Shown: positions 15,264 through 22,179 of the stretch, piece by piece
Layout of the letters: each line of letters starts with the position of its first letter
How positions within the stretch are numbered: position 1 is the first letter of the stretch
Virus record (IMG/VR): IMGVR_UViG_3300028559_000192
Span: 1-23,826 of that record
From: a virus
Direction: 5' to 3' (one strand)
DNA: 23,826 bases
Notes under the pieces: generated by a model
Databases searched by the model: none
Seen by the model: only the letters and a program-made list of their open reading frames with translations
What the model was told of the DNA's origin: nothing
Position numbers and translations under genes: made by a program

Positions 15264-15491
15264 ATGACAAAAGCAGATGAAAGATACCGGGCGTTAAAGC
15301 AAGGTAAAAAACTATTGGAAGAACTATGTGACCCTGGAAAAACTCCCAGAGTTCCTAGTATCATTCGAGACAGAGCGAGGGGCATTCTACGCCATTATCC
15401 CGGCGACCACAACATCGACCGATTGGCAGAGAATAGTCCCGAATTACTTGAAAAATTATCATTCAATGATAAAGTTGCAAAGATCAGATAG
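15264..15491 (+). CDS. BPSL0761-like small protein
   Basis: 75 aa. MTKADERYRALKQGKKLLEE, then DPGKTPRVPSIIRDRARGIL, HYPG and a C-terminal NSPELLEKL follow the pattern of the BPSL0761 family, small bacterial proteins of unknown function (TxxDER...FLxxLxDPxxTPxVPxxIRxxAxxLLRHYPG). The ATG at 15264 with AAAGGA 7 nt upstream is preferred to an ATG at 15246 that lies in the hairpin. It is encoded between gp32 and UvsX, so it may ride on, or play a part in, the recombination operon; function not known. Confidence 0.75.
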   Translation: MTKADERYRALKQGKKLLEELCDPGKTPRVPSIIRDRARGILRHYPGDHNIDRLAENSPELLEKLSFNDKVAKIR

Positions 15492-15502
15492 GAGAATACA
15501 AC

Positions 15503-16573
15503 TTGTCAAAGCCCTTTGACGTAAGCCGTTTCCGTAAGGACATCACTAAGGCTATTGACGGTCTTAGTATCGGGTTCAACGACCCAACAGATTGGATTAG
15601 TACAGGCAATCATGCACTTAATTATCTCATTAGCGGTGATTTTAACAAAGGCGTACCTCTTGGTAAAGTTACTGTCTTTGCCGGAGAGTCGGGCGCAGGA
15701 AAATCATTCATTTGTTCAGGAAATCTAGTACGACATGCCCAAGAGCAGGGCATCTATGTCGTACTCATTGATAGTGAAAATGCACTAGACGAAGCCTGGC
15801 TACATGCTCTCGGCGTTGACACTAGTGAAGAAAAGTTACTCAAGCTGAATATGGCAATGATTGATGACGTTGCTAGGACTATTCATGAATTCATGAAGGG
15901 CTATAAGACTATTCCTGACGGCCCCGAGAAGCCTAAAGTTTTGTTTATCATCGACTCGCTTGGTATGTTGCTCACTCCTACTGATGTTAATCAGTTCGAA
16001 GCAGGCGACATGAAGGGTGACATGGGCCGTAAGCCTAAGGCACTGACTGCACTTGTTCGTAACTGCGTAAACATGTTCGGTAATCATAATGTTGGATTGG
16101 TTGCTACTAATCACACTTATGCATCACAAGACATGTTTGATCCTGATGACAAAATTTCAGGTGGTCAAGGCTTCGTCTACGCATCGTCAATCGTAGTTGC
16201 GATGAAGAAATTGAAACTCAAGGAAGACGAAGACGGCAACAAGATTTCTGAAGTCAGGGGAATTCGTGCTGCATGTAAGATCATGAAAACTCGTTATGCG
16301 AAGCCTTTCGAATCTGTGCAAGTTAAGATTCCATATGAGACGGGCATGAGTCCTTATTCAGGTCTAGTTGATTTGATCGAAAAGGCTGGAATGCTTGCTA
16401 AGGAAGGCAACTCTCTTGTTTATACTCGCCTTGACGGGACCGTCATCAAGAAGTTTCGTAAGGGATGGGAACGCAATGATGACAATTGCTTAGATACTGT
16501 TATGACAGAATTTGAACAAAAGTCAGCGAAGATCATTCCTACCGTAGTCGAAGAAGAGGATGCAGCAGAATGA
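15503..16573 (+). CDS. uvsX: UvsX RecA-like recombinase
   Basis: Forms filaments on ssDNA and drives strand exchange in recombination-dependent replication. 356 aa, close to T4 UvsX (391). Walker A GESGAGKS is at 61-68, Walker B VLFIIDSLGML near 145-155, and loop regions follow (VGLVATNHTY, ISGGQGFVYASS). TTG is the start: AGGAGA lies 7 nt upstream and no in-frame ATG occurs before the conserved core. It overlaps the next gene by ATGA. Confidence 0.95.
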   Translation: MSKPFDVSRFRKDITKAIDGLSIGFNDPTDWISTGNHALNYLISGDFNKGVPLGKVTVFAGESGAGKSFICSGNLVRHAQEQGIYVVLIDSENALDEAWLHALGVDTSEEKLLKLNMAMIDDVARTIHEFMKGYKTIPDGPEKPKVLFIIDSLGMLLTPTDVNQFEAGDMKGDMGRKPKALTALVRNCVNMFGNHNVGLVATNHTYASQDMFDPDDKISGGQGFVYASSIVVAMKKLKLKEDEDGNKISEVRGIRAACKIMKTRYAKPFESVQVKIPYETGMSPYSGLVDLIEKAGMLAKEGNSLVYTRLDGTVIKKFRKGWERNDDNCLDTVMTEFEQKSAKIIPTVVEEEDAAE

Positions 16574-16839
16574 GCCTAGTGCTAGTTAATGAAATCTGGA
16601 AACTTCTCAGAGGTAGCATTGACTCGGGAGATATTGACAGTGCTGCTGAAATGCTGGTTAATTACTTAGTCGAGGAAGACTATTCTCCAACCGAGATTAA
16701 ACAGGCATTTCGTGGGGACATTGATATCAAGCAAGCGTTAGATTATTATCTAGAGACGCCAGAAGACGGTCTGGTCGAGGCTCGACGGGACGAAGATGAC
16801 GTATATTTTGACGAAGATTACGACGATCCTTACTTATGA
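16570..16839 (+). CDS. small acidic protein between uvsX and uvsY
   Basis: 89 aa. A helical N-terminal domain (about 1-60, with SPTEIKQAFRGDIDIKQALD) is followed by a very acidic, Tyr-rich tail (EDDVYFDEDYDDPYL). Similar small acidic proteins next to recombination genes occur in T4-like marine phages, function unknown; the tail might mimic DNA or bind a basic partner. It overlaps uvsX by ATGA and uvsY by ATGA, so it is probably made in step with both. Confidence 0.75.
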   Translation: MSLVLVNEIWKLLRGSIDSGDIDSAAEMLVNYLVEEDYSPTEIKQAFRGDIDIKQALDYYLETPEDGLVEARRDEDDVYFDEDYDDPYL

Positions 16840-17294
16840 CCTGGTACAGCAGAGTCTCACGAGATTTAAGCGCACTTCCCGATTTTATCTCGTACTATGA
16901 GCGCGAGATACAGTCGGCAAAGTCTGATGTCAAGGTATACGGTAATATCGAAAAGAATATTGCTGCACTTCCTGGTATAGCTGAGTATCGCTTCAATCAA
17001 TTACAAGAGATCGAAGCGGTACTCAACTACTTAAATATCCAATTACGAAAGATTCGCAGAACACATTTTCAAAAATACCTAGAAAAATATAACAGGGCAT
17101 TGTCTAGCCGTGACGCTGAAAAGTATGTCGACGGTGAAGATGAGGTAATCGATTTCGAGGTACTGATCAACGAGGTCGCTCTAGTGCGAAACAAGTTTCT
17201 AGGTATAATGAAGGGTCTGGATAGCAAGAACTTTATGTTAGGTCATGTCGTGAGATTGAGGGTAGCCGGAATGGAAGATATCACAATTGGGTAA
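16836..17294 (+). CDS. uvsY: UvsY recombination mediator
   Basis: Loads UvsX onto gp32-covered ssDNA. 152 aa (T4 UvsY is 137). The family signature is clear: LPGIAEYRFNQLQEIEAVL, NIQLRKIRRTHFQKYLEKYN, RALSSRDAEKYVDGEDEV and LINEVALVRNKFLGIMKGLD. The start overlaps the previous stop (ATGA). Adjacency of gp32, uvsX and uvsY makes a complete presynaptic set in 3.1 kb. Confidence 0.93.
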   Translation: MTWYSRVSRDLSALPDFISYYEREIQSAKSDVKVYGNIEKNIAALPGIAEYRFNQLQEIEAVLNYLNIQLRKIRRTHFQKYLEKYNRALSSRDAEKYVDGEDEVIDFEVLINEVALVRNKFLGIMKGLDSKNFMLGHVVRLRVAGMEDITIG

Positions 17295-17435
17295 GCTGCG
17301 GCTTGCTTTTCCCCTCAAAAATCTATAATGTCAAATCATAGGATGAATTGAACGCATCCGGCGTTATATAGAGGGTTACAATGACTTAAAATCGTATACA
17401 ACGATTGTTCTTATAGCTTTGTCAAACTTAACCAA

Positions 17436-17481
17436 GTTGGATAGGGACCCTATCCAACTCATAAGCAATATTGCTTTATTT
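17436..17481 (+). terminator. perfect 11-bp palindrome followed by hairpin and T-run
   Basis: GTTGGATAGGG-a-CCCTATCCAAC (17436-17458) is a perfect inverted repeat with one central base. It is followed by AAGCAATATTGCTT (17463-17476) and TATTTTT. Probably ends the recombination operon; the first palindrome could also be an operator. The second hairpin shares bases with the next promoter's -35. Confidence 0.65.
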
Positions 17482-17499
17482 TTAGAATTCGTCTATATT
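17471..17499 (+). promoter_or_regulatory. sigma70-type promoter before 17518
   Basis: TTGCTT (17471-17476), 17-bp spacer, TATATT (17494-17499). The bases after the -10 (GAATTATAG) match those of the promoter at 23275. Ribosome-binding site TAGGAGAT follows. Confidence 0.65.
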
Positions 17500-17517
17500 G
17501 AATTATAGGAGATATGT

Positions 17518-18249
17518 ATGACTCGATTTAATCCGGTTATTGTTGACACTCATGATTGGGACAGTAAATTTGATATCCCGGAGCCAACAACCTTAACTCA
17601 TGAGGATCCGTTGCTGCTTAGTTGTGTTCTTTATCGACTAACTAACCAAGATCCTGATGTAGAAAACGGCACCATTGGACACGATTTCATGTCCAACTTC
17701 ATTAAAGAACAGATTACCGAAGAAGATCGTGTCTTTGCAGGAATCGTTCGCAGACATTATAATGATAAGATTGTTTTGACTACACTTCGCGGTGATCGCT
17801 TCACTCCGTTTCGGCAAGATTTGGCTCGCTTCCTAAGCGGCGAATTTAAGACAGCTGGTCAGAACTATCAATTCCCCACGAAGTTTTTGGGTATGCTATA
17901 CAAGCTGCCTTATTTCTATCAATACGATAAGGAACTTGATTTGGTGTTCGATGGCCAGTATCATCCTCTTAGAGGGGATGTACTTAACTACGAAACTGAA
18001 CAGCAGGAACTAACCCTTATCAAGAAAGTTAGGGCTTATCGCAAGGGCCATAGCCTGCACGAGTATTGGTTCCGTGATCACAAAGATGATCGCATCATGT
18101 TGAGTGTGGATGCTCGCTGTCCAACGACTAACTTGTTTGACCACTATCTATCTACCAATAAAACCGTTGCAGTTAAAGGTCTCTTTAGGGCTGCGCGGAA
18201 AGATACCTTGGAATATTATCGGGCTCAAACCTGGTCGTTGAAGGTCTAA
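17518..18249 (+). CDS. hypothetical protein (243 aa)
   Basis: Soluble, aromatic-rich protein; no family recognised. No signal peptide or membrane segment. Segments such as EEDRVFAGIVRRHYNDKIV, RFTPFRQDLARFLSG and EYWFRDHKDDRIMLSVD look well folded. It has its own sigma70-type promoter and a good ribosome-binding site (AGGAGAT), so expression early in infection is likely, but the role is unknown. Confidence 0.75.
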   Translation: MTRFNPVIVDTHDWDSKFDIPEPTTLTHEDPLLLSCVLYRLTNQDPDVENGTIGHDFMSNFIKEQITEEDRVFAGIVRRHYNDKIVLTTLRGDRFTPFRQDLARFLSGEFKTAGQNYQFPTKFLGMLYKLPYFYQYDKELDLVFDGQYHPLRGDVLNYETEQQELTLIKKVRAYRKGHSLHEYWFRDHKDDRIMLSVDARCPTTNLFDHYLSTNKTVAVKGLFRAARKDTLEYYRAQTWSLKV

Positions 18250-18322
18250 TATTTTTATCACGCTCTTTGGATTACCCTAGATGTTGAATTGTGAACAGCG
18301 ACAAACAAACGGCGGTACAAAA

Positions 18323-18979
18323 ATGCTTGACCATCAAGCCGAGATGTGGGCGGTTCTCTGTGAACCGCCCGAGCAGTTCAATGGCCTGTTGCATTATTTC
18401 GATACGGTAGAATTCAAGAAAAAGTTCAACAGAACTTCGTTTACTTGGAATACTATCGATATAGATATAGTGATGCGCAAGTTTCGTATCGCATGTGTCG
18501 AATATGCCTTAGCTACGGCGAGAAAAGTACAACCAGCTATTCTATCTGATTACTGGCAACCGGTAGAAGATGCCTGTCAACAGGTCATCGATGCCTTGAA
18601 TGGTAATGGTGATTTGGCTGATGCTTGTGCTGCTGCTGCTAGTGCTGCTGCTGCTGCTAGTGCTGCTGATGCTGCTCGTGCTGTTGCTGATGCTGCTTGT
18701 GCTGCTGCTGCTAGTGCTGCTGCTGCTTATGCTGCTGATGCTGCTGATGCTGCTTATGCTGCGGCTGATGCTGCTCGTGCTGCTGCTTATGCTGCTAATG
18801 CTGCTCGTGCTGCTGCTCGTGCTGCTGCTGCTAGTGCTGCTTATGCTGCTGCTGCTGATGCTGCTGCTCGTGCTGCTGCTAATGCTGCTGCTGCTGATGC
18901 TGCTCGGGCTTCTGCTGACGCAGACCTATCTGAAATCTTTATCAACATTATTTTGTCCGAATACAAAAATAAGTGTTGA
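18323..18979 (+). CDS. protein with long Ala-rich (GCT-repeat) helix
   Basis: 218 aa from this ATG (GGCGG 7 nt upstream; an ATG at 18281 would add 14 residues). Residues 1-97 form an ordinary domain (MLDHQAEMWAVLCEPPEQFN, with CVEYALATARKV). Residues about 98-200 are nearly all Ala, interrupted every 3-4 residues by Asp, Arg, Tyr, Ser or Asn, which predicts a single long helix with one polar side. The last 17 residues are normal again (LSEIFINIILSEY). Ala-rich AADAARAA tracts also occur in the Imm5-like group of putative immunity proteins, but I cannot assign it. The stop lies in the -35 box of the next promoter. Confidence 0.7.
   Translation: MLDHQAEMWAVLCEPPEQFNGLLHYFDTVEFKKKFNRTSFTWNTIDIDIVMRKFRIACVEYALATARKVQPAILSDYWQPVEDACQQVIDALNGNGDLADACAAAASAAAAASAADAARAVADAACAAAASAAAAYAADAADAAYAAADAARAAAYAANAARAAARAAAASAAYAAAADAAARAAANAAAADAARASADADLSEIFINIILSEYKNKC
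18618..18920 (+). repeat. GCT trinucleotide repeat tract
   Basis: About 300 bp made of GCT triplets with interspersed NNT triplets (GAT, CGT, TAT, AGT, AAT, TGT, GTT). Third position is almost always T; rare exceptions are GCG and CGG. Suggests expansion by slippage followed by base changes in the first two codon positions. Confidence 0.9.
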
Positions 18980-19004
18980 CATCAATTACCCGTTTTGCTA
19001 TATT
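18976..19004 (+). promoter_or_regulatory. sigma70-type promoter before 19040
   Basis: TTGACA (18976-18981), 17-bp spacer, TGC-TATATT (18999-19004). The -35 overlaps the stop of the Ala-rich gene. Confidence 0.85.
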
Positions 19005-19039
19005 GAAATTGAATCATAGAGACAGTAAGAGAAAACGTA

Positions 19040-19321
19040 ATGTGGACAATCGCTAAAGTTCGTAACGGCTTTCATGATCTTCCCAATGATCGTTTCCACA
19101 CCTTCGCTATCTTGAAGGATGGCGAGATTGTCGGTGAACTCAAGTTTGACCGCGGTCGTTGGAAATCAGCGGGCGGCCCCGCTTGGAAGGGAACTCTGTT
19201 CAAGACTTCGCTTCATGGACGCACTGATTCATCCGGCTGCATGGGTGTTGTCTATTACAACAAAGATCGCAATAACGTATTGAAATGGTTCAAGGTCGGT
19301 GAGTGTTCTATTCGAGGTTAA
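19040..19321 (+). CDS. hypothetical protein (93 aa)
   Basis: Small basic protein, beta-rich in appearance (FHTFAILKDGEIVGELKFDR; MGVVYYNKDRNNVLKWFKV), no family recognised. A strong sigma70-type promoter lies 36 nt upstream with a purine-rich leader (TAAGAGA), so it is probably made early at a good level. Confidence 0.7.
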   Translation: MWTIAKVRNGFHDLPNDRFHTFAILKDGEIVGELKFDRGRWKSAGGPAWKGTLFKTSLHGRTDSSGCMGVVYYNKDRNNVLKWFKVGECSIRG

Positions 19322-19418
19322 TATTCATCACTAATTTTATGCCTTACGTGTCTTACACAGTAATATGATTCTGTCCGACAAGCATGACGTAAAAATTATT
19401 CGCAATCGATTTGCGTTT

Positions 19419-19426
19419 AGTAAATA
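19419..19426 (+). promoter_or_regulatory. late-promoter-like AGTAAATA
   Basis: AGTAAATA, 17 nt before the ATG at 19444, leaving space for the CAGGAGA ribosome-binding site. Confidence 0.45.
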
Positions 19427-19443
19427 CATACAGGAGAATTACG

Positions 19444-19734
19444 ATGAACAAATTTATCACAGTACATTCTGAAAACGGAAAGAATAGATCGATGGTAAAC
19501 ATCGACTTCATCGTTTCTGTTGTCGAATATGAAGGTAAAAACTACCTAACAGTCAAGGGCATTGAAAATCCCGCAATTATTGATGAGAACATTTCTCAGG
19601 TGCAACAGTTGATGTATGCACAAGCAGGTACACCCATGCCAGCAACTAATAATAGTCAACTGCCTAATATATATGCACCGATCATGGCCCCCATGCCTCC
19701 TGTAGTAGATGAATCTATCACGGGTCCAAGTTGA
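19444..19734 (+). CDS. hypothetical protein (96 aa) with Pro-rich tail
   Basis: The N-terminal 55 residues (MNKFITVHSENGKNRSMVNI to KGIENPAIIDENI) look like a small beta-barrel; the tail is rich in Pro, Met and Ala (PNIYAPIMAPMPPVV). No family recognised. The ATG with CAGGAGA 7-8 nt upstream is preferred to an in-frame TTG at 19411. A late-type element lies just before. Confidence 0.65.
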   Translation: MNKFITVHSENGKNRSMVNIDFIVSVVEYEGKNYLTVKGIENPAIIDENISQVQQLMYAQAGTPMPATNNSQLPNIYAPIMAPMPPVVDESITGPS

Positions 19735-19752
19735 GTCGAAAAAGATATACAT

Positions 19753-19905
19753 ATGCTATATTTCGCTGCTTGCCTAATCTTTTTGGCCTTCAATACTGCT
19801 CTCGTCTATTATGACATCAAGCACAATCGAAGTAATACGTTGACATTAATTAATGCGTTTGCAGCTGGAATACTAACAACCTTAGTTGTGCTACAGCTAG
19901 GTTAA
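19753..19905 (+). CDS. small membrane protein (50 aa)
   Basis: Two hydrophobic segments, about 2-20 (LYFAACLIFLAFNTALVYY) and 31-49, joined by a basic loop DIKHNRSN. Predicted to span the inner membrane twice. Holin-like in size, but there is no lysis gene next to it and small two-helix proteins are common in phages, so the function is left open. Only a weak ribosome-binding site is visible. The 99 bp that follow up to 20005 hold no other gene I can support. Confidence 0.55.
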   Translation: MLYFAACLIFLAFNTALVYYDIKHNRSNTLTLINAFAAGILTTLVVLQLG

Positions 19906-19991
19906 CAGGATGAGCAAAGAAAGATAAAGAAAGACAACTCGACACGTCATCAATAATGAAGGACCCAATTTAATCTCTAGAATTATCATAG

Positions 19992-19999
19992 TATAAATA
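19992..19999 (+). promoter_or_regulatory. late-promoter TATAAATA, N5 before ATG 20005
   Basis: TATAAATA-gatgt-ATG: exact T4 late consensus, 5 nt before the start, no ribosome-binding site. Confidence 0.65.
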
Positions 20000-20004
20000 G
20001 ATGT

Positions 20005-20166
20005 ATGGTCCCGTTCTTGCAGTTTATTGTTGAAATGATTTTCACTATTACCCTGACTATGTTTGCATTACTGATACTATTAGCTATCATCCTGTTTTAT
20101 CCTGTTGCTATGTTTAGTTCTGCTGTTCACAACCAATTAAACAACATGCGAAAGAACCTTCGATGA
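20005..20166 (+). CDS. small membrane protein (53 aa)
   Basis: One long hydrophobic stretch (about 4-38) followed by a basic tail VHNQLNNMRKNLR. Either one or two membrane passes. It is headed by an exact TATAAATA-N5-ATG, so late expression as a leaderless mRNA is predicted. Its stop overlaps the next start (ATGA). No family recognised. Confidence 0.6.
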   Translation: MVPFLQFIVEMIFTITLTMFALLILLAIILFYPVAMFSSAVHNQLNNMRKNLR

Positions 20167-20549
20167 ACGACATAGAACTAGAAAACGATTTGGATCCAGA
20201 AAATGACGAGTCTTGGAAAAAATCCAGCATGGAATATGATCTCCTTACCAATGATTGGATTCTAGATAAAGTCCGTGAATCAGATATCTATGCACAGAAT
20301 TTGTATGCAGCAATATGCAACAATGATTTTAGAAAAAATGAAGTATTTCCTATCCTCAGGGAAGAACGCTGGTCAGCATCATGGCGGGCTGCAGGTGCAA
20401 TAATTGCAAATATGCAGCAGAGGGGCGATTACCTAGACTGGTATTGCGCCGACATTAGTGTTGATGGTCATCTTTCCGAAGGTGAAGTGGCTCCTATTAT
20501 CCGAGAAGATTTGCTCAAATTGGGTTGGGTAGTGCTAGATCATAAATAG
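20163..20549 (+). CDS. conserved phage hypothetical protein (128 aa)
   Basis: Acidic protein. The segment LYAAICNNDFRKNEVFPIL, then RWSASWRAAGAIIANM, DYLDWYCADIS and EGEVAPIIREDLLKLGW is a pattern I know from many unrelated phages (NNDW...NEVWPIL...WSxSWRxAGGIVAxxR...GDYLDWYCSG...EGxVT), always without known function. The start lies in the previous stop (ATGA). A late-type element lies at the end of this gene, upstream of the next. Confidence 0.75.
   Translation: MNDIELENDLDPENDESWKKSSMEYDLLTNDWILDKVRESDIYAQNLYAAICNNDFRKNEVFPILREERWSASWRAAGAIIANMQQRGDYLDWYCADISVDGHLSEGEVAPIIREDLLKLGWVVLDHK
20541..20548 (+). promoter_or_regulatory. late-promoter-like CATAAATA
   Basis: CATAAATA overlaps the stop of the preceding gene and lies 17 nt before the ATG at 20566; the predicted RNA start falls at the AGAGGA ribosome-binding site. 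Confidence 0.5.
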
Positions 20550-20565
20550 TACTAGAGGAAAAATC

Positions 20566-20739
20566 ATGAATCTGAATAGGTTTGGTTCTGGAGTAAAATT
20601 TTTGCAACAAGTTGCATCCGCTACTAACAATGTTAGACGGTGGTCATCGCAGCAGAGAACAGCTTCATTAAAAGCGAACAAGAATCCGCACACTTCGACT
20701 TCAAGAGAATCTAATAAGCGAACAAGGAACATTCCATGA
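20566..20739 (+). CDS. small basic protein (57 aa)
   Basis: Rich in Arg, Lys, Asn and Ser (NNVRRWSSQQRTASLKANKN; TSRESNKRTRNIP), probably disordered or nucleic-acid binding. AGAGGA stands 6 nt before the ATG, and the stop overlaps the next start (ATGA), both of which support it as a real gene. No family recognised. Confidence 0.6.
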   Translation: MNLNRFGSGVKFLQQVASATNNVRRWSSQQRTASLKANKNPHTSTSRESNKRTRNIP

Positions 20740-21002
20740 ATCATGGCAAGTTCAAGAAGTCAAGTCGAATTGCTAATACAAATACGGCGATTGCTCGTCA
20801 ACTAAAGATCGCCAAGCATAGTTTATGGAACCATGCAAATATCGATCAACCTCATCGATGGGCCAAGAGACATGCAATGGATTGCGGACGACCAAGATGT
20901 ATGGTTTGTGGTAATCCTCGTAAAATTTGGAACCAAAAGACTTTTCAGGAAGAAAAGTTCCTTCAGGGATATAACATCGATAAAAATACTCCCGACACAT
21001 AA
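20736..21002 (+). CDS. Cys-knuckle small phage protein (88 aa)
   Basis: Basic N-terminal half and a compact Cys motif RHAMDCGRPRCMVCGNPRK (C-x4-C-x2-C, with nearby His), then WNQKTFQEEKFL. The same HxMDCGxPxCxxCGNPRK pattern occurs in small proteins of T4-like and other phages; a zinc-binding, possibly nucleic-acid-binding role is inferred. It overlaps the preceding gene by ATGA. A sigma70-type promoter follows. Confidence 0.7.
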   Translation: MNHGKFKKSSRIANTNTAIARQLKIAKHSLWNHANIDQPHRWAKRHAMDCGRPRCMVCGNPRKIWNQKTFQEEKFLQGYNIDKNTPDT

Positions 21003-21008
21003 AAAAGG

Positions 21009-21037
21009 TTGACATTCATCTCTCGGTTTGCTATATT
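21009..21037 (+). promoter_or_regulatory. sigma70-type promoter before 21069
   Basis: TTGACA (21009-21014), 17-bp spacer, TTTGC-TATATT (21032-21037). Probably drives the small membrane gene and the peroxiredoxin. Confidence 0.85.
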
Positions 21038-21068
21038 ACATTATTAATTGCAAACAAAGGAACTTGAA

Positions 21069-21224
21069 ATGGTTAACGTCATCGTCGCTTTTGTCTTTGG
21101 TCTCGTTGTCATGGACTTCGCGTGGGCTTGGAAGATGGGTATGCCGCAGCGTATCTGGCGCCGCTGTGTTTCTCGTTTGCGGCCCGATGTCGAGCGTATG
21201 CTGAAGCAATTTCGCTCTCGTTAG
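21069..21224 (+). CDS. small membrane-anchored basic protein (51 aa)
   Basis: One N-terminal hydrophobic helix (about 2-21, VNVIVAFVFGLVVMDFAWAW) followed by a strongly basic tail (PQRIWRRCVSRLRPDVERML, then KQFRSR). AAAGGA lies 8 nt before the ATG, and a sigma70-type promoter is 32 nt upstream. GC-rich codon choice (CGC, GTC, CGT) differs from its neighbours, which hints at a different origin. It might affect the host membrane early, but that is a guess. Confidence 0.65.
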   Translation: MVNVIVAFVFGLVVMDFAWAWKMGMPQRIWRRCVSRLRPDVERMLKQFRSR

Positions 21225-21247
21225 CAACAAATTTAAAGGAGAAATAA

Positions 21248-21784
21248 ATGACTGAATTACTACCATCTGTTGTTCCGGCAGTAGTCTTTAAGACTCGTGT
21301 CCGTGACGACTCGATTGAAGGTACTAACCCATATCGTTGGGAAGACACCACAACTTATGATTATTTTGGCGGAAAGCGAGTTGTCCTTTTCTCTCTTCCG
21401 GGGGCATTCACGCCAACGTGTTCTACCTATCAACTACCAGGATTCGAAGAAAAGTATGATGAGTTCAAGGCACAAGGCATCGACGAAATCTATTGTATTT
21501 CAGTTAATGATGCGTTCGTGATGAACAAGTGGATAGAATCTCAAGGGGTTAAGAACGTCAAGGTTATTCCGGATGGATCCGGAATATTCACTAGTAAGAT
21601 GAATATGCTGGTGCAAAAGGATAATCTTGGATTCGGTGTCCGTTCTTGGCGTTATGCAGTCGTCGTTAACAACGGCAAAATCGAGCAGTGGTTTGTCGAA
21701 CCCGGTATCGAACACAATTGTATGACTGATCCATACGGTGAATCGTCTCCCGAAAACGTATTAGCTTGGCTGCAAGGTAACTAA
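21248..21784 (+). CDS. peroxiredoxin (Prx5/AhpC-TSA superfamily)
   Basis: Reduces peroxides with a reactive cysteine, probably guarding the infected cell against oxidative damage. 178 aa, the Prx5 length. PGAFTPTCSTYQLPGFE (51-67) contains the peroxidatic C58 with the conserved Thr and Pro; SVNDAFVMNKW and the Arg in VRSWRYAVVV complete the site. Further cysteines at about 92 and 159 could resolve the sulfenic acid (or a glutaredoxin could). Preceded by AAAGGAGA. Peroxiredoxins are known auxiliary metabolic genes in aquatic phages. The stop overlaps the late-type element of the next gene. Confidence 0.92.
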   Translation: MTELLPSVVPAVVFKTRVRDDSIEGTNPYRWEDTTTYDYFGGKRVVLFSLPGAFTPTCSTYQLPGFEEKYDEFKAQGIDEIYCISVNDAFVMNKWIESQGVKNVKVIPDGSGIFTSKMNMLVQKDNLGFGVRSWRYAVVVNNGKIEQWFVEPGIEHNCMTDPYGESSPENVLAWLQGN

Positions 21785-21787
21785 ATA
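21780..21787 (+). promoter_or_regulatory. late-promoter-like ACTAAATA, N5 before ATG 21793
   Basis: ACTAAATA-ctaac-ATG. The element contains the TAA stop of the peroxiredoxin gene. Confidence 0.55.
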
Positions 21788-21792
21788 CTAAC

Positions 21793-22011
21793 ATGAGTAT
21801 GTACGCATCTGAACCTGCTGATTTTGAATCAAAACCCAAATCGGTTGATAATGCCGTAGACAAACGTATTGTGGCATTAGAATCAAAGGTGTCGAATCTA
21901 ATTAATAGAGTCGACGGGATGCAGTCTGCACTTGATGATGCAAATCGTAATAACCGTAAATTAAAAAACGACCTAAATGCGGTAACTGTGGTCCTGCGTA
22001 GCAGAAAATAA
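21793..22011 (+). CDS. small coiled-coil protein (72 aa)
   Basis: After a 20-residue acidic lead, residues about 24-68 (KRIVALESKVSNLINRVDGM, then QSALDDANRNNRKLKNDL and NAVTVVL) show heptads with Leu, Val and Ile at a/d positions, predicting an oligomeric coiled coil. No family recognised. Preceded by TAAATA-N5-ATG; no ribosome-binding site at usual distance. Confidence 0.65.
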   Translation: MSMYASEPADFESKPKSVDNAVDKRIVALESKVSNLINRVDGMQSALDDANRNNRKLKNDLNAVTVVLRSRK

Positions 22012-22072
22012 AAGGTCTGGCACTAATAATACATCTTGTGTGAAGTTCGGGCAAATAATACACTTTAAAGTT

Positions 22073-22108
22073 ATAACAGGGGTTGACATTATTGTTAACC
22101 CCTGTTAT
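22073..22108 (+). repeat. perfect 12-bp inverted repeat across a promoter
   Basis: ATAACAGGGGTT (22073-22084) and AACCCCTGTTAT (22097-22108) with a 12-nt loop. The left arm ends inside the -35 box and the right arm ends inside the -10 box of the promoter at 22083-22111. Candidate operator, or hairpin ending the upstream transcript. Confidence 0.75.
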
Positions 22109-22111
22109 TAT
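22083..22111 (+). promoter_or_regulatory. sigma70-type promoter before 22180
   Basis: TTGACA (22083-22088), 17-bp spacer, TATTAT (22106-22111). Overlapped by the inverted repeat above; leader of about 60 nt to the ATG. Confidence 0.75.
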
Positions 22112-22179
22112 TAATAAAATGTGACATTTACTTCTTTTGCATTGAAGTCAGGTCCCAAAATATTCAAGGATAATAAAAC

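Noticed and set aside
18600-19019. Long Leu-rich open frame (139 codons) over the Ala-rich gene
   Set aside because: It is the GCT repeat read one base out of phase (CTG codons). Real protein features flank the repeat only in the Ala frame.
19843-19871. TTGACA inside the small membrane gene
   Set aside because: No -10 hexamer at 16-18 bp.
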